From Festucalex cinctus (taxonomy: Eukaryota > Chordata > Actinopteri > Syngnathiformes > Syngnathidae), in contig NC_135422.1 in the NCBI RefSeq assembly GCF_051991245.1, positions 2,682,301-2,746,300 of the forward strand: a stretch of 64,000 bases of DNA, in the 5' to 3' direction. The notes under the pieces were generated by a model that saw only the letters and a program-made list of their open reading frames with translations, did not search any database and was not told the DNA's origin. Below, one piece after another: positions 24,202 to 34,223 of the stretch; positions within the stretch are counted from its first letter, which is position 1; each line of letters begins with the position of its first letter. A program made the position numbers and the translations under genes.

Positions 24202-24588
24202 CGTCTCGTGCGTGCGCGTTGACATTATTTGAGCAGTGAGGTAAGTAAAGGGAATAAAATAAGCAGGCAGAGGTCCTGTCATGATGATGTTATTGCTGCC
24301 CCCGGGGTTTGCCTGCGGCATTATGAGGACGGGCACGCCGCCATATTCGCTGTCACATGCGCACGCACGCGCCAGCAATGGAGGGCGCATGTTCGAAGCA
24401 AATTTACGTTGATCCGCAGTGCACCTAATTGAGTCGCAAGCATCGTGTCTATTCCCGCATCGAGGAATTTGAAAATGTGAGATTCTTTGGGTTTGGGATT
24501 AAACTCATTTTCATGTGTTACACATTAACCTATTAGGTTAGCTCATCTGCATTGCTAATGCCCCCGCGCAGACAGCTGTCACTGCCCT

Positions 24589-24601
24589 GGAAAAAAAAAA
24601 G

Positions 24602-24633
<32 letters not shown>

Positions 24634-24643
24634 AAAAAAAAAG
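24589..24643. repeat. Phased A-tract array (A9-10 G)n
   Basis: Five A-tracts of 9-10 bases separated by single Gs, spaced every 10-11 bp. This is close to the helical repeat, an arrangement expected to bend or stiffen DNA. Confidence 0.85.
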
Positions 24644-25107
24644 CATCACGCAATCCTTGAACGAGTGATCCCTGCTCCGATTAGTGGCAGTGAACTTCGC
24701 TGAGCCCAAGTGATAAGGCTGCGAAATTCCCAAGTTGCCAATAGCTCCGAAAATGATCCGACTGTAGGCAAAAGAGAAATTGTGCCTTCTGGCTCAGGGG
24801 GCTTCAATCCGGGGGTTTGCCAAGATTGACATTATTTAAAGCTATGGAAATTGGCTCGGGCTATCTGGAGGATTGCTAAAATAAGAAATTTTCCGGGAAC
24901 ATTTATGAATACGCTGACAGGAGGAGGATGGGGCAAATGTGGGTATTCTTGAAAAAGCAATTTTAGGGTAATGCCATGATTTTATTATCTAATCTAGGTA
25001 AATAAAAACTAGTGCTGTCAAACGATTACATTTTTTAATCTGATTAATCACACTTTTTTTTTTTAATTTTGATTCATTTTTCGATATTACGCAAGTAAAT
25101 TAGCTGA

Positions 25108-25585
25108 TTAACTAATTTGCTCACAATAACGTGTAAATACGTTTTTTTTAATGTTTAAATTGTCCCAAAGACGTATTTATACGTTTTTTTGTTTTGTTTA
25201 TTTATTTATTTATTTTTATGCTAGAGCATACAGAAGGCTTTGATGCAGCCTCTCAACTGCAAAGAACGGTTGCAGACATGGTAGTTATTACACAAACGGC
25301 CAGCAGGTGGCAGCAGAGCAAAGGAGATCAACCAGGGCCATGTAGAAAAAAAGCTCAATTACTTTGAATTTTAAATGGATTTGTGAAAACTGATTAAACG
25401 TAGCTCTCTTCTAATGCTAATTGCTGCAAAACGGAAACAGATAGAAACATACTTTTTTTTCTTGGTGAAAGAAGAGACTTTAATCTTTCTTTTGATAGGT
25501 TCCTTGATTTTATAGCAATTGAACACAATATTCTGGGAGAAAACGGGATTGCTTCTGTGAAAATGGCGGCGAGTGAATGAGTTAA
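25108..25585 (+). mobile_element. Family A, forward, full length, nested in hAT relic
   Basis: TTAACTAATTTGCTCAC to GGCGGCGAGTGAATGAGTTAA, 478 bp including both TTAA. Paired ACGTGTAAATACGT / ACGTATTTATACGT motifs are present, and the exact CTCF-like core is at 25300-25315. A short deletion near 25535 removes part of the TGTGGGCCTTGCAAAATC block. Confidence 0.95.
25300..25315 (+). promoter_or_regulatory. CTCF-core-like motif inside family A
   Basis: CCAGCAGGTGGCAGCA, exact fit to the core consensus. Confidence 0.5.
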
Positions 25586-25641
25586 TGCGACATTTTTCTG
25601 TGATTAATTCATCTATTAACGCTTTAACTTTGACTGCCCTA

Positions 25642-26595
25642 ATAAAAAACATATGACTTAAGCCAAATGGCTGTTACAGTATTTTCTTAAAGGAACTCAC
25701 CCATCATTACTGGAATGTTTGTTACACGACAATTACTGAGCGGAGAAATGAACGCAAATCCTTTGTATCTTCCAGCTGTTTATCCAGCTACTGTATGCTG
25801 CATCAATAAGTGGAAGATGTATTATATTTGTCGCTAAGTAAAACAAAGCTCCTGTTTCTCTGAAGAATCAACACCGGCGTATGTTCTCTCTAATAACGCC
25901 TCCATAGTCAATAAACACACTGCTGGCACATCAGCTCCTTTTAGTATGCACCAGCACTAGTACATCGTGAATGCGACCATTTTGCATAGCTTAACACAAG
26001 TGCGCACAGACAAAGGCGTTCACGTGTAGCAGAGGACGACGAATATGGGTGTGTGTGTATGTAGACGCTCACATGCGTTATTACCCGCCTATAAAAGTGT
26101 GTGCTGAAGATGGAGTGTGACACCGCTGCTGAGTACCTTATTCAAATGAACACAAACATCAGTTGCTGGCAAACACCACCTCGTGCTTCTCTAGCCTTGG
26201 TTACCGTCATCGTCACACGCAAATACACACGCGCACTCCAACTGGGATGCATGTGGTGCTTTAATGACAAGTGGAATATTCATCCGGTCTCCATGTTTAT
26301 TACGTTTTTATTCATGTAATTGCCTGTTTTCACTTGTTTAAGCTCTATGCAAATGAGGGAGATGAATGTGCGAATATGCCACTGGACTCTTCAACACGCC
26401 TAATGGATACAATTTCATTGTATATGGTCATTATCGCGGATGTTGGAGAGCAAATGTGACCTCGCATTAAACACTATACATCCCAAGTCTATGTTTACCC
26501 ACTGTCTAATTAAGTATGGGGGCGGAGCACGCTCAGCCATATGTGCAGTATTCTAATAATATTCGAGGATACTTCGATGCTGATTGTTTTGGTTG
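25642..26595. other. Single-copy non-coding DNA
   Basis: No gene or repeat recognised. ATTA-rich with scattered CpGs. Confidence 0.5.
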
Positions 26596-27110
26596 ATAAC
26601 TCTTTTCCTGCCAAGAACGGCAATTGACGTTAAGGACATGCCCATCGATTACTGCCAATAACGTCAAATCACGTCAACTACGTTTTTTTTGTTTTTGTTT
26701 TTTTTTGTCAATGGGCAGTGCGACGTCTTGTACAGTGCTGCTTTGTGAATGGGGCGAAAAAAATAAAAAAGACCCACCAACTATGGCCAGCAGATGGCAG
26801 CATTGTATCTCTTTTCAATGGGCACCTGTGTAAATTACATGAAAACATGGCGGATCTTAGCAAATGGAACGTTTTCAAGGATGACGTGAATAAAGTGTTT
26901 GTCACATTAAATCTAATTCACAGAGCATCACAAAAACGAAAAAATAGTGTAAAAGTCACTGTTTTGCAGAAAATGTGTCTTTAGACAAAAAGCTTGTTTT
27001 TTTTTTCTTCCCATTTTTGCTTGGTGTCACTCAAATGATCTATTTTCAAATGGTGGTTACTAAAGAACAGAATAAGGTAGAATCATATTTTATCATTATA
27101 TAATTCATTA
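26596..27110 (+). mobile_element. Family D TTAA-type MITE, copy 2
   Basis: Left end ATAACTCTTTTCCTGCC (first T of TTAA mutated). Same order of blocks as 15662-16150, with an extra T-rich insertion after ACGTCAACTACG. Exact CTCF-like core at 26787-26802. It is followed within about 100 bp by an inverted family D copy. Confidence 0.85.
26787..26802 (+). promoter_or_regulatory. CTCF-core-like motif inside family D
   Basis: CCAGCAGATGGCAGCA, exact fit to the core consensus. Confidence 0.5.
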
Positions 27111-27138
27111 TATTGATATGTCAAAAGACACTAATAAT

Positions 27139-27215
27139 AATGATGTTCGATACCAGTGCAAGTACTCTTGAGTCGCCACCGATACTATGCCAAGTACCAC
27201 TCGTACTTTTTGACG
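27139..27215 (+). mobile_element. GATACC-family hAT fragment
   Basis: GATGTTCGATACCAGTGC with AGTACTCTTGAGTCG and CCAAGTACCACTCGTACTTTT matches the left end and body of the element at 50803. It lies between two inverted family D copies. Confidence 0.6.
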
Positions 27216-27221
27216 TTCTGT

Positions 27222-27544
27222 GAATTAGGTTTAATGTGACAAAGGCTTTGATCATTCACGTCATCCTTGAAAACGTTCTATTTCATTAGATTTCGTCAGA
27301 TTCCGTCATGTTTCATTGTAATTTATACACCAGCAGCCCTTTGAAAAGATACAATGCTGCCATCTGCTGGCCATAGTTAGTGGGTATTTTTGGTTTCACA
27401 ACTCATTGACCGGGCAGCGCTGCAGTTAGATGTTGCACTGGCCATTGATTAAGAATACGTAGTTGACGTCATTTATCGTTTATGGCGGCATACATCGTGA
27501 TTTTACTAAACCTTATTAAATATTTTTGACGGTCAAAGAGTTAA
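27222..27544 (-). mobile_element. Family D MITE, reverse copy 3
   Basis: Reverse complement of family D from the CTGTGAATTAGG block to the terminus GACGGTCAAAGAGTTAA at 27544. The minus-strand CTCF-like core is at 27355-27370. It is closer to the copy at 57655 (TTTGACCG start, TTTATGGCGGCATAC) than to its neighbour at 26596, so the pair arose from two subfamilies and not by a local inversion. Confidence 0.85.
27355..27370 (-). promoter_or_regulatory. CTCF-core-like motif inside family D, minus strand
   Basis: TGCTGCCATCTGCTGG on plus reads CCAGCAGATGGCAGCA on minus. Opposite to the site at 26787, giving a convergent pair about 550 bp apart. Confidence 0.5.
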
Positions 27545-29067
27545 AGTTCCTACGGGTGTGTGAGCTATTGGTAAGTTTAGCCCAAAAAAAACAAACCAAA
27601 ACAATGGTTGTATGTGAGAAGTGGTGGACCACAAAGGCTAATCAATGTCAGGGTGGAAGCAAAGAATCCCCTGGCCCACCCTATTTGACTTAACTGCTCC
27701 ATTTGTGCTTGCAGTGATCCTGGGGTCTTTGTGTACATTGTAATGAGTGCTGACATAATCCTGCGGATTTTCCTAGAGGCCAAACCCTTGCCAACCCCCA
27801 TCGCACGCCGGGTTTCGCCTTCGATCGGGAGGGCTCGCCCAAAGGGGAGAAGACGGGAACCACAATGGCCCCGCGACCCCCATGAGATACTTACATTTGG
27901 GACGGTTTGAAGCTCTCTGTGATTTGAGGTAGTAACCCATTTTAATCCTATTAACACAAGGCAACAAAAGCGAAATCTGCCGCAGGACAGGCAGGGCTGG
28001 TGCACCAAGACCCGGGATAAAAACCGGGGGCCGGGGCGAGAAGGAGATAACGTGAAATTGTCAAATTTGCGTAAAAAATGAAAAGAGTGAGGGTCAATAG
28101 AAAATCTTGCGCTCGAGGCTGAAGTTGGGTATCCCAAGGGGGGAAAAAATAGCATATAGGAAGAAGAACACAAAGAAATGAGAACATGCGAAACAAAAAG
28201 CCTTCTTTGTGTCTCACCCTCAAAGCGGTGGACCGCCAACGGCCGCCGTCAAATATACACAAGGTTAACTCATTCAGCAAGCATCCATCTTGGAACTTGA
28301 AGGACGTGGTATTGTCGGAACAGGGTCATTAAATGTACAGCAAAGCGCAGCACAGGAAGTGAATTTGCTGCCTTGTGGGTGTCGGGACTTGGAGGTCGAG
28401 GAACAAAAACCGGGGAGACGCTCAATGCACCTTTGTTTTGGGGTGCATCGCGGAGCAGAGGGGGGCAAGTTTGCTGGTGGTCCTTGCCCCAAACCCCTTC
28501 AAGAGAGGGAAGAGTTTTTACACAGCCAGCCAGCCAGGCAGGCTTAAACCGCCTCTTTGTAAGAAACATGAGGAGAGTGACAGGGCCCATACAGACAGCA
28601 AGTGTTCTTTAGCCAAACAGGGCAGGATATGACTCTTTAAAGGGCAAAGGGGTGAATGAACAATAACTTGTATTAAGAACGAACACTGATACTGTGATTT
28701 CGCTCTTGGGGGGCAATTTACGTGAGACCGTTACGAAAAGCCAAAAAAATGTACAAAACTATGTTGCTTTGGCCAATGAACCACCAAAGACATAAACCAG
28801 GGAATTACGATGAGGTACATCAGGACAGGACTTGAGTGGATGAGAGAGTTGATAGGTTGACACGAGGGACCAGGTTGACGAGAACAGGTGGAAACAAAAC
28901 CGAACGAGGAAGTCAAGACAAGAAAAAATGGACACATAGCGAAAACATGAACAAAACTTAAATAAAACATGACAGTGTCTATGTTTACATGCAGTCAATA
29001 AACATTTTAAACACGAATACTGTATTGGCAATATTCAGGTTTTGAAAGGCCATATAAACTAAAAGGG
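27545..29067. other. Single-copy non-coding DNA
   Basis: The longest open frame (220 codons, minus, 27577-28239) has no recognisable domain and overlaps other frames. GC-richer around 27760-28060 and 28290-28560. No gene called. Confidence 0.45.
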
Positions 29068-29170
29068 TAGACCGATTATCGACCGGGCCGCTTATCGTTC
29101 TTGTCAAAATGCCAAATATCAGCGTCGGCCTGTTTACGACTGACGGCTGATGAAGTCGGTATCTCACGGA
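29068..29170 (+). mobile_element. Fish repeat fragment (TAGACCGATTATCG type)
   Basis: TAGACCGATTATCGACCGGG, then GCCAAATATCAGCGTCGG and GATGAAGTCGGTATC, resembles the start of a fish hAT-like repeat known to me by its TAGACCGATTATCGG end. No far end is found. Confidence 0.45.
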
Positions 29171-29387
29171 TTGGTGAATGCTTGCGAATTTAGGGTTTTC
29201 GTCAGTATTTGTAAGTTGTTCACAGACAGTTTTTAACGTGTCGCAAAGACATTTCAAACATATTCAGACATTTTTTTCACTGTATGCGAAGATCTTTTAA
29301 AACCTTTTACAAACCCTGACGAAAATTTATTTGCATGTCACACGCATTTGTCACTCAGTAAGATAAAGGGAACTTTTCATTTATGGA

Positions 29388-29908
29388 TTGTGCCCAGTGC
29401 GACCTATATATGTTTTTTCCTTCTCAATTATGCATTTTTGGCCTCGTCCGACTTATACTCCGGAGCGACTTATACAGTGGAACCTCTACTTACGAACGTC
29501 TCTTCATACGAAATTTTCGAGTTACGAAACGCCTCAACGGGAAAATATTGCCTCTTGTTACGAAAGAAATTTCTAGATACGAAAGGTAAAAATGCATTAC
29601 CGAACGCAACATACTTTCGGCTATGGCTATTTCCTACCATAGGTATCTATGAGCGTAAATACTAGATTGGTGTTTGTGCATGTTTCTGGCATCCCATTGG
29701 CTAAGAGGAACCTTTACCATAGGTATCTATAGCCTAGATACTAGATCGGTGTCTATACAGCGTCCTCATCATTCATCCCGCGGCCCATGAGGTGTTCCGA
29801 TAGTTTTTCGTAAATGTATGAACTAACGGCCAACGAATTTGTGCAAAAATTCAAACAATTGGTGATTGATGAAGGCACAGTAAGTTTTTAATTGTGACGA
29901 GACGGGCC

Positions 29909-29939
<31 letters not shown>

Positions 29940-30482
29940 GATGCCTCGCCATACCGGAAGTTTCCATGACGTTTCAGAATTTGTTTAAAAGAATTGGCAA
30001 GAAAAAGTGTTCACCAGTTGGGCGTTTGCTCACTAAGATGAGAAAAAAAAAAAAGAATAAAAAAAGCAAACATCCATGGATCAGTTCTTTACAAAACACC
30101 AGGCAAAAAAAAAAAAAAAAAAAAAACACTTCTGAGAGAGAAGAACATGAACCAAAGAGGGCAAAAAACGATGAGGACAGCAGTTAAAAAGGTAAATGAC
30201 TATCATTTTTATTCTTTACTTTATTCTTTGTTTTTTTACATTATGCACAACTCTCATTTATTGTGCAATAATCTAATTGTAACATGTATTTGTTACATGT
30301 TTTGATGCATTTTTATGCTTTATAAAACATTTATGTCTGAATTTTGGGAGGCTCGGAACGGATTAGGGCATTTACATGGAAAATGCGTCTCTACTTACAA
30401 AATTTTCTACTTAAGAACTTTCTTCCATAACCAATTAATTTTGTAAGTAGAGGTACCACTGTAGTCCGGAAAATACGGTACA
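29388..30482. mobile_element. Older repeat (CTTATACTCCGGAGCG type) split by Tigger-like element
   Basis: Left piece GTGCCCAGTGCGACCTATA ... CGACTTATACTCCGGAGCG; right piece GTCCGGAAAATACGGTA. Removing 29475-30463 joins them as CTTATAGTCCGGAAAATACG, a sequence that matches the contiguous form of this common fish repeat as I recall it. Confidence 0.7.
29475..30461 (+). mobile_element. Tigger-like (Tc1/mariner superfamily) element, internally decayed
   Basis: Terminal inverted repeats CAGTGGAACCTCTACTTACG and TTGTAAGTAGAGGTACCACTG (one base shortened for listing), flanked by TA on both sides (29473-29474, 30462-30463). At about 29827-29880 one frame reads ANEFVQKFKQLVIDEGT, which resembles the region before the catalytic DETG block of Tigger transposases. 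Near 29966-30187 a lysine-rich frame ends EPKRAKNDEDSS, plausibly the transposase C-terminus. The catalytic DDE core is absent, so the copy is dead. A 987-bp unit with T- and A-runs at about 29910-29933 and 30108-30126. Confidence 0.8.
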
Positions 30483-31440
30483 TTTGCTCTGATAACAATG
30501 TTATTTGTACATACATGATGAAACGATGTAAAAAAAAAAAATAAAAAAAAATTCTGAGGCCCTTATTGTGCAAATGTACCCTCGGCCCAGCACCCCCACA
30601 ATGCGCATCCCAGTTCTTTTTCTGTTCCAACGCACACCTCCATGATGCCTCTCATCACCATATCAATTTGTCATAATAACGTCCTGAACCAAAAGCAAAA
30701 AGCTATACATGTGATTATAATTGTCAGTGTGGGGTCCAAGCGATGAGATGTGATATGTCATTAACGGCCGTGCGGTCTCGTCTTTGACACGGGTCATTAG
30801 AGACAGGAGTCTTAACCGGCGGGATGCGAGAGGCCATGAACCCCAAAGTCCGAGGGGAATAACGGGCACCCTGTTCAACGTTATTATTTCTCCAGGAGCA
30901 GTCTAAAAACCCGTTCGTTCCCTGTGGAGTATCTCCAGTGAGGTCTAGGAAGTGTGCGTATAATCAGTGGAGTGAGACACTGGCTGTGACGGGCAGTCCG
31001 CCTCCTGTGAACCTCCTGTGAGGTCTGCCCTTCTCTCTTCCCAGGGCGAGCTCCTTCAGAATCCGAAGATCCTACTCGGAGACGGCGCTCGCCTCGTATA
31101 CATTTATGTATGGGTCTGACCTTTCCTAATAATGAGTTCACATCATAACCACTGACCTTAAACAAATTCACAAATGTCCTTCACTGCTGAGGCGCGGCTA
31201 AAAATGTGTGAGAAAGAAAGCAGGGGGGAGAAAATGAGAGACCACCATAGCTAAGCGTGACGAATATTGCTCTTGTGTTCATGCCTGTAAAAGGGGAACT
31301 TTTTACAGGCACATTAGCTGGGGGCTAATTCGATAAGAGCTCATCTCTGCTGCGGAATAATGATGAAAGCGGCGACGCTCGCACTTCGATCGTCGAATGG
31401 ACGGTTAAAGGGCAAACAAGGATAAAACGTATTATCGTAA
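30483..31440. other. Single-copy non-coding DNA
   Basis: A-rich at 30530-30550. The block at 30640-31400 is mixed composition with TAAT-rich and CpG-containing parts and no recognised repeat or exon. Confidence 0.5.
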
Positions 31441-32054
31441 ACATTTTATATTTTCAATATTTGACGAGATTCTTTCACATTTCAAGTCATAGATTTTTCA
31501 AAATAAAAGCTTCAAAATAATTTAGATGGTGAAATGTTTTTAATTGCAGAAAAAAAACAAAAACATCTCTGCCATTACTATGGCAACATATGGTTACCAA
31601 CCTGAATGGTTTCTTCACTTTAACGTTGGACCAGGCAGCAGATCTCGTGTTGTGTTTTAGCACATCGCTGGCGTCAGGTCAAAACCTCATAAGTCACAAT
31701 TTGGTAAATTGAACATTTAAAAAAAAAACATATATTGGTCAGTCCACACGTGGGTGTTACATTGACAAATCTAGAGTGTTGAAAATAGCTGGCTTTATTT
31801 GATGATGCAATCTTAATGGTTGAATAAAAAAAAGGCCATTTTCAAAAAGTGACTATTTTGGAGGGACGAGGTTTCTGCCCAACACCAGCGACTTACACAA
31901 ACATTTATTTTTTTATTTTTTTTTAGCTTCTGGTCACATCTTTGTTCGTTAGCAGTGGACCATTTACTACTGTCAATTTGCCTGAGTATAAAATTAAAAC
32001 TGGTATAAAATTATATGGTTATTAATTATAGTGGTTAGCACGTCATCCTCCCAG

Positions 32055-32055
<1 letters not shown>
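31441..32055. other. AT-rich DNA, possible unclassified repeat
   Basis: The phrase CATTTTCAAAAAGTGACTAT and neighbouring sequence feel familiar from fish repeats, but there is no second copy in the window to confirm it. No gene. Confidence 0.35.

Positions 32056-32150
<95 letters not shown>
32056..32150. repeat. (TA)n microsatellite, 95 bp
   Basis: Uninterrupted TA tract directly abutting family H. Confidence 0.97.
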
Positions 32151-32153
<3 letters not shown>

Positions 32154-32264
32154 ATCCATTTTCTTGACCGCTTATTCCTCACAAGGGTCGCGGGGGGTGC
32201 TGGCGCCTATCTCAGCTGGCTCTGGGCAGTAGGCGGGGGACACCCTAGACTGGTTGCCAGCCAA
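32151..32264 (+). mobile_element. Family H fish repeat, copy 1 (truncated)
   Basis: TCCATCCATTTTCTTGACCGC, CACAAGGGTCGCGGGGGG, CTATCTCAGCTGGCTCTGG and ACACCCTAGACTGGTTGCC: a repeat I recognise from many fish genomes. It is cut at CAGCCAATTATAT by a TA tract. Confidence 0.85.
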
Positions 32265-32292
32265 TTATATATATATATATATTATATATATA
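32265..32292. repeat. (AT)n microsatellite
   Basis: Short imperfect AT tract at the truncated end of family H. Confidence 0.9.
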
Positions 32293-32567
32293 ATCTGACC
32301 AGTTGACTGGTCAAATTCAGATAAAAGCATAAAATTCCACATCTTCTGAAAATAATCACCTAAGTCATTTTTTTTTTTTCAGGAAAAACAAAAAACTGAA
32401 CCATGTGCATCATGAGATGATTTAGGTAAAAAAAAAAAAAAAAAAAAAAAAAAAGCAAAAAATGACTTAGGCCGTTATTTTAAGAGGGTGAATGATACGA
32501 AACTTTTGCAAGACTGTGCGATAGAGCAATATCGCAATATCGATATTTTTCTGATATATTGTGCAGC

Positions 32568-32571
<4 letters not shown>
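32293..32571. mobile_element. Unclassified repeat with hAT-type end
   Basis: GACCAGTTGACTGGTC palindrome at 32297-32312. CCTAAGTCATTTTTT near 32351 and AAAAAATGACTTAGG near 32457 are inverted around poly-A. The right end (ATATCGCAATATCGATATTT ... TTGTGCAGCTCTA) is the reverse of a TAGAGCTGCACAATAT terminus seen in fish hAT MITEs. Confidence 0.45.

Positions 32572-32606
<35 letters not shown>
32572..32606. repeat. (AT)n microsatellite
   Basis: Adjacent to the hAT-type end TGCAGCTCTA. Confidence 0.95.
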
Positions 32607-32608
<2 letters not shown>

Positions 32609-33575
32609 AGCTACGATTTCAAATCCAAGCAGACGAAGTGGTCTCGGAAGAATCGCTCGTCTATATTGAATGTGACCTTGTGGCTACAGGTACATGATAA
32701 GCACTTATCTGTTGTGCGAAGCACAACACATTCACTACCTGCCTTCCTCCGCATTACAATGGGAGCGTCTATACGCACACGCACGCACGTGCAAATGCAG
32801 CACAAATGTTTACATCCCAGAAATAACATCTCCATACAATGGAAAGAAAGGCAGCAAAAAAATAAGTAGCAGAACCCACCCTGCTCCTCACCCTCGCTCA
32901 TCCTTCTCATAATTAGCTCTCACTTGTGCCGTTGTGTGCCACACACAAAACGAGTGCTCAATGCGAGGAGGTATTTATCAACATTTTCCATTTACTGTGT
33001 ACAAAAAGGACATAAGCGGCACATTCTTCTCAGTTCACGGACAAATTCTTTTTTTTTTTTTTTTTTTTCATTCAGCGGAAGGAAGTGAGCGTGTTTTGGG
33101 CGCGCGCGTGGCACGGCGAGCGTATCACAAATAGCGCCAGGCAGGCTCATAACAAGAGATCATCAGTAATTTTCAAAAGTACCGAGTTCCGCCACGAACG
33201 CCATTCAGCAGGTCAGAAAGTGTACTTGACAGGAAATATGCATACTGAGTGGATCCTACTCGCCAGCTTTTCATTTGCATTGTGTATTGATTTTTTTTTT
33301 TTTTTTTTTTTTTTTGGTCCCATTTAATACAGTATTATGTGTGGGCCTCTGGCAGCTTTCAGGTGACGCTGGAGTGGACTGGTTTCGTTGGAGGCTTCAT
33401 GATAATTGCAGCTAGTAAAGGCAAGCTCGGTAAGATTTCATTGCAGAGTTATCAGGGGCCTCTCGTTCAATTCAAATACCCCCCACCTTATGTTATAGGC
33501 AAGAAAATACATATCCGCAAAATAAGACACACACACACACGTACATACTGTACATATTTATGTGTATGTTTTGAA
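32607..33575. other. Single-copy non-coding DNA
   Basis: T18 run at about 33051-33068 and T28 run at about 33289-33316. Short (CA)n near 33529. The segment at 33339-33480 has an open frame bounded by splice-like signals, but no homology is recognised. Confidence 0.45.
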
Positions 33576-33714
33576 TAGGGGTGTTAAAAAAAATCGATTC
33601 GGCAATATATCGCGATACTACAGCACGCAATTCCTGTATCGATTCAATAGGAATATAGAAAAATATTCAACAAAACATCCAAATTTCACACCTTAAGCAT
33701 GGAAGAATGTTATA

Positions 33715-34223
33715 TTAACTCATTTGCTCCCAATAACGTGTAGATAAGTTTTTTAAAAATGTTTTATGTGTCCCAAAGACGTATTTATACGTTTTTATTT
33801 ATTTATTTATTTTTTTACGCTAGAGCATACATAATGCTTTGATGCAGCCTCTCAACTGCAAAGAACGGTTGCAGAAATGGTAGTCATTACACAAACGGCC
33901 AGCAGGTGGCAGCAGAGCAAAGGAGATCAACCAGGGCCATCTAGAAAAAAAGCTAAATTAATTACAATTTTGAATAGATTTGTGAAAATTGCTGAAACTT
34001 AGCTCTCTTCTAATGCTAATTTCTGCAAAACGTAAACAGATAGAAACATACTTTTTTCCTGATGAAAGAAGAGACTTTTATCTTTCTTTTGATAGGTTCC
34101 ATGTTTTTATAGCAATAGAAGACAATATTCTGTGGGCCTCGCAAAATCAGTCAAAATCCAGTCAAGCAGCCGGGAGCGAACGGGATTGCGAAATGTGAAA
34201 ATGGCGGCGAGTGAATGAGTTAA
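33715..34223 (+). mobile_element. Family A, forward, full length, nested in family B
   Basis: TTAACTCATTTGCTCCC to GGCGGCGAGTGAATGAGTTAA, 509 bp. It holds all family landmarks: paired ACGT...ACGT palindromes, ATGCAGCCTCTCAACTGC, exact CTCF-like core at 33899-33914, TAATGCTAATTTCTGC, GATGAAAGAAGAGAC, and GCAAAATCAGTCAAAATCC. There is no coding capacity. This copy proves the TTAA target duplication. Confidence 0.97.
33899..33914 (+). promoter_or_regulatory. CTCF-core-like motif inside family A
   Basis: CCAGCAGGTGGCAGCA, exact fit to the core consensus. Confidence 0.5.

Larger units (their letters stand above)
23398..25009. other. Single-copy non-coding DNA
   Basis: Contains the CTCF-like site at 23664, an alternating purine-pyrimidine tract at 24178 and a phased A-tract array at 24589 (all listed separately). 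The block at 23800-24470 is CpG-rich. No gene recognised. Confidence 0.5.
25010..25641 (+). mobile_element. hAT-like element (GTGCTGTCAAACG type) hosting a family A copy
   Basis: Left end TAGTGCTGTCAAACGATTAC with TCTGATTAATCACA, and right end GTGATTAATTCATC ... TTTGACTGCCCTA, form imperfect inverted ends. Flanks ATAAAAAC (25002-25009) and ATAAAAAA (25642-25649) match at 7 of 8 positions, as expected for an aged hAT duplication. The interior is occupied by family A at 25108-25585. I recall similar TAGTGCTGTCAAACGATTA repeats in many fish. Confidence 0.8.

Noticed and set aside
27577..28239. 220-codon minus-strand frame, the longest in the window
   Set aside because: No domain, signal or splice context is recognisable; other frames overlap it and the start lies in ordinary non-coding sequence.
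29966..30187. Lysine-rich 73-codon frame as a host gene
   Set aside because: It lies within the Tigger-like element, includes poly-A-encoded lysines and is best read as a transposase C-terminal remnant.
33363..33429. Possible 67-nt exon with CTTTCAG before it and GTAAGA after it
   Set aside because: Splice-like signals of this quality occur by chance, the translated segment matches nothing I know, and no neighbouring exon is visible.
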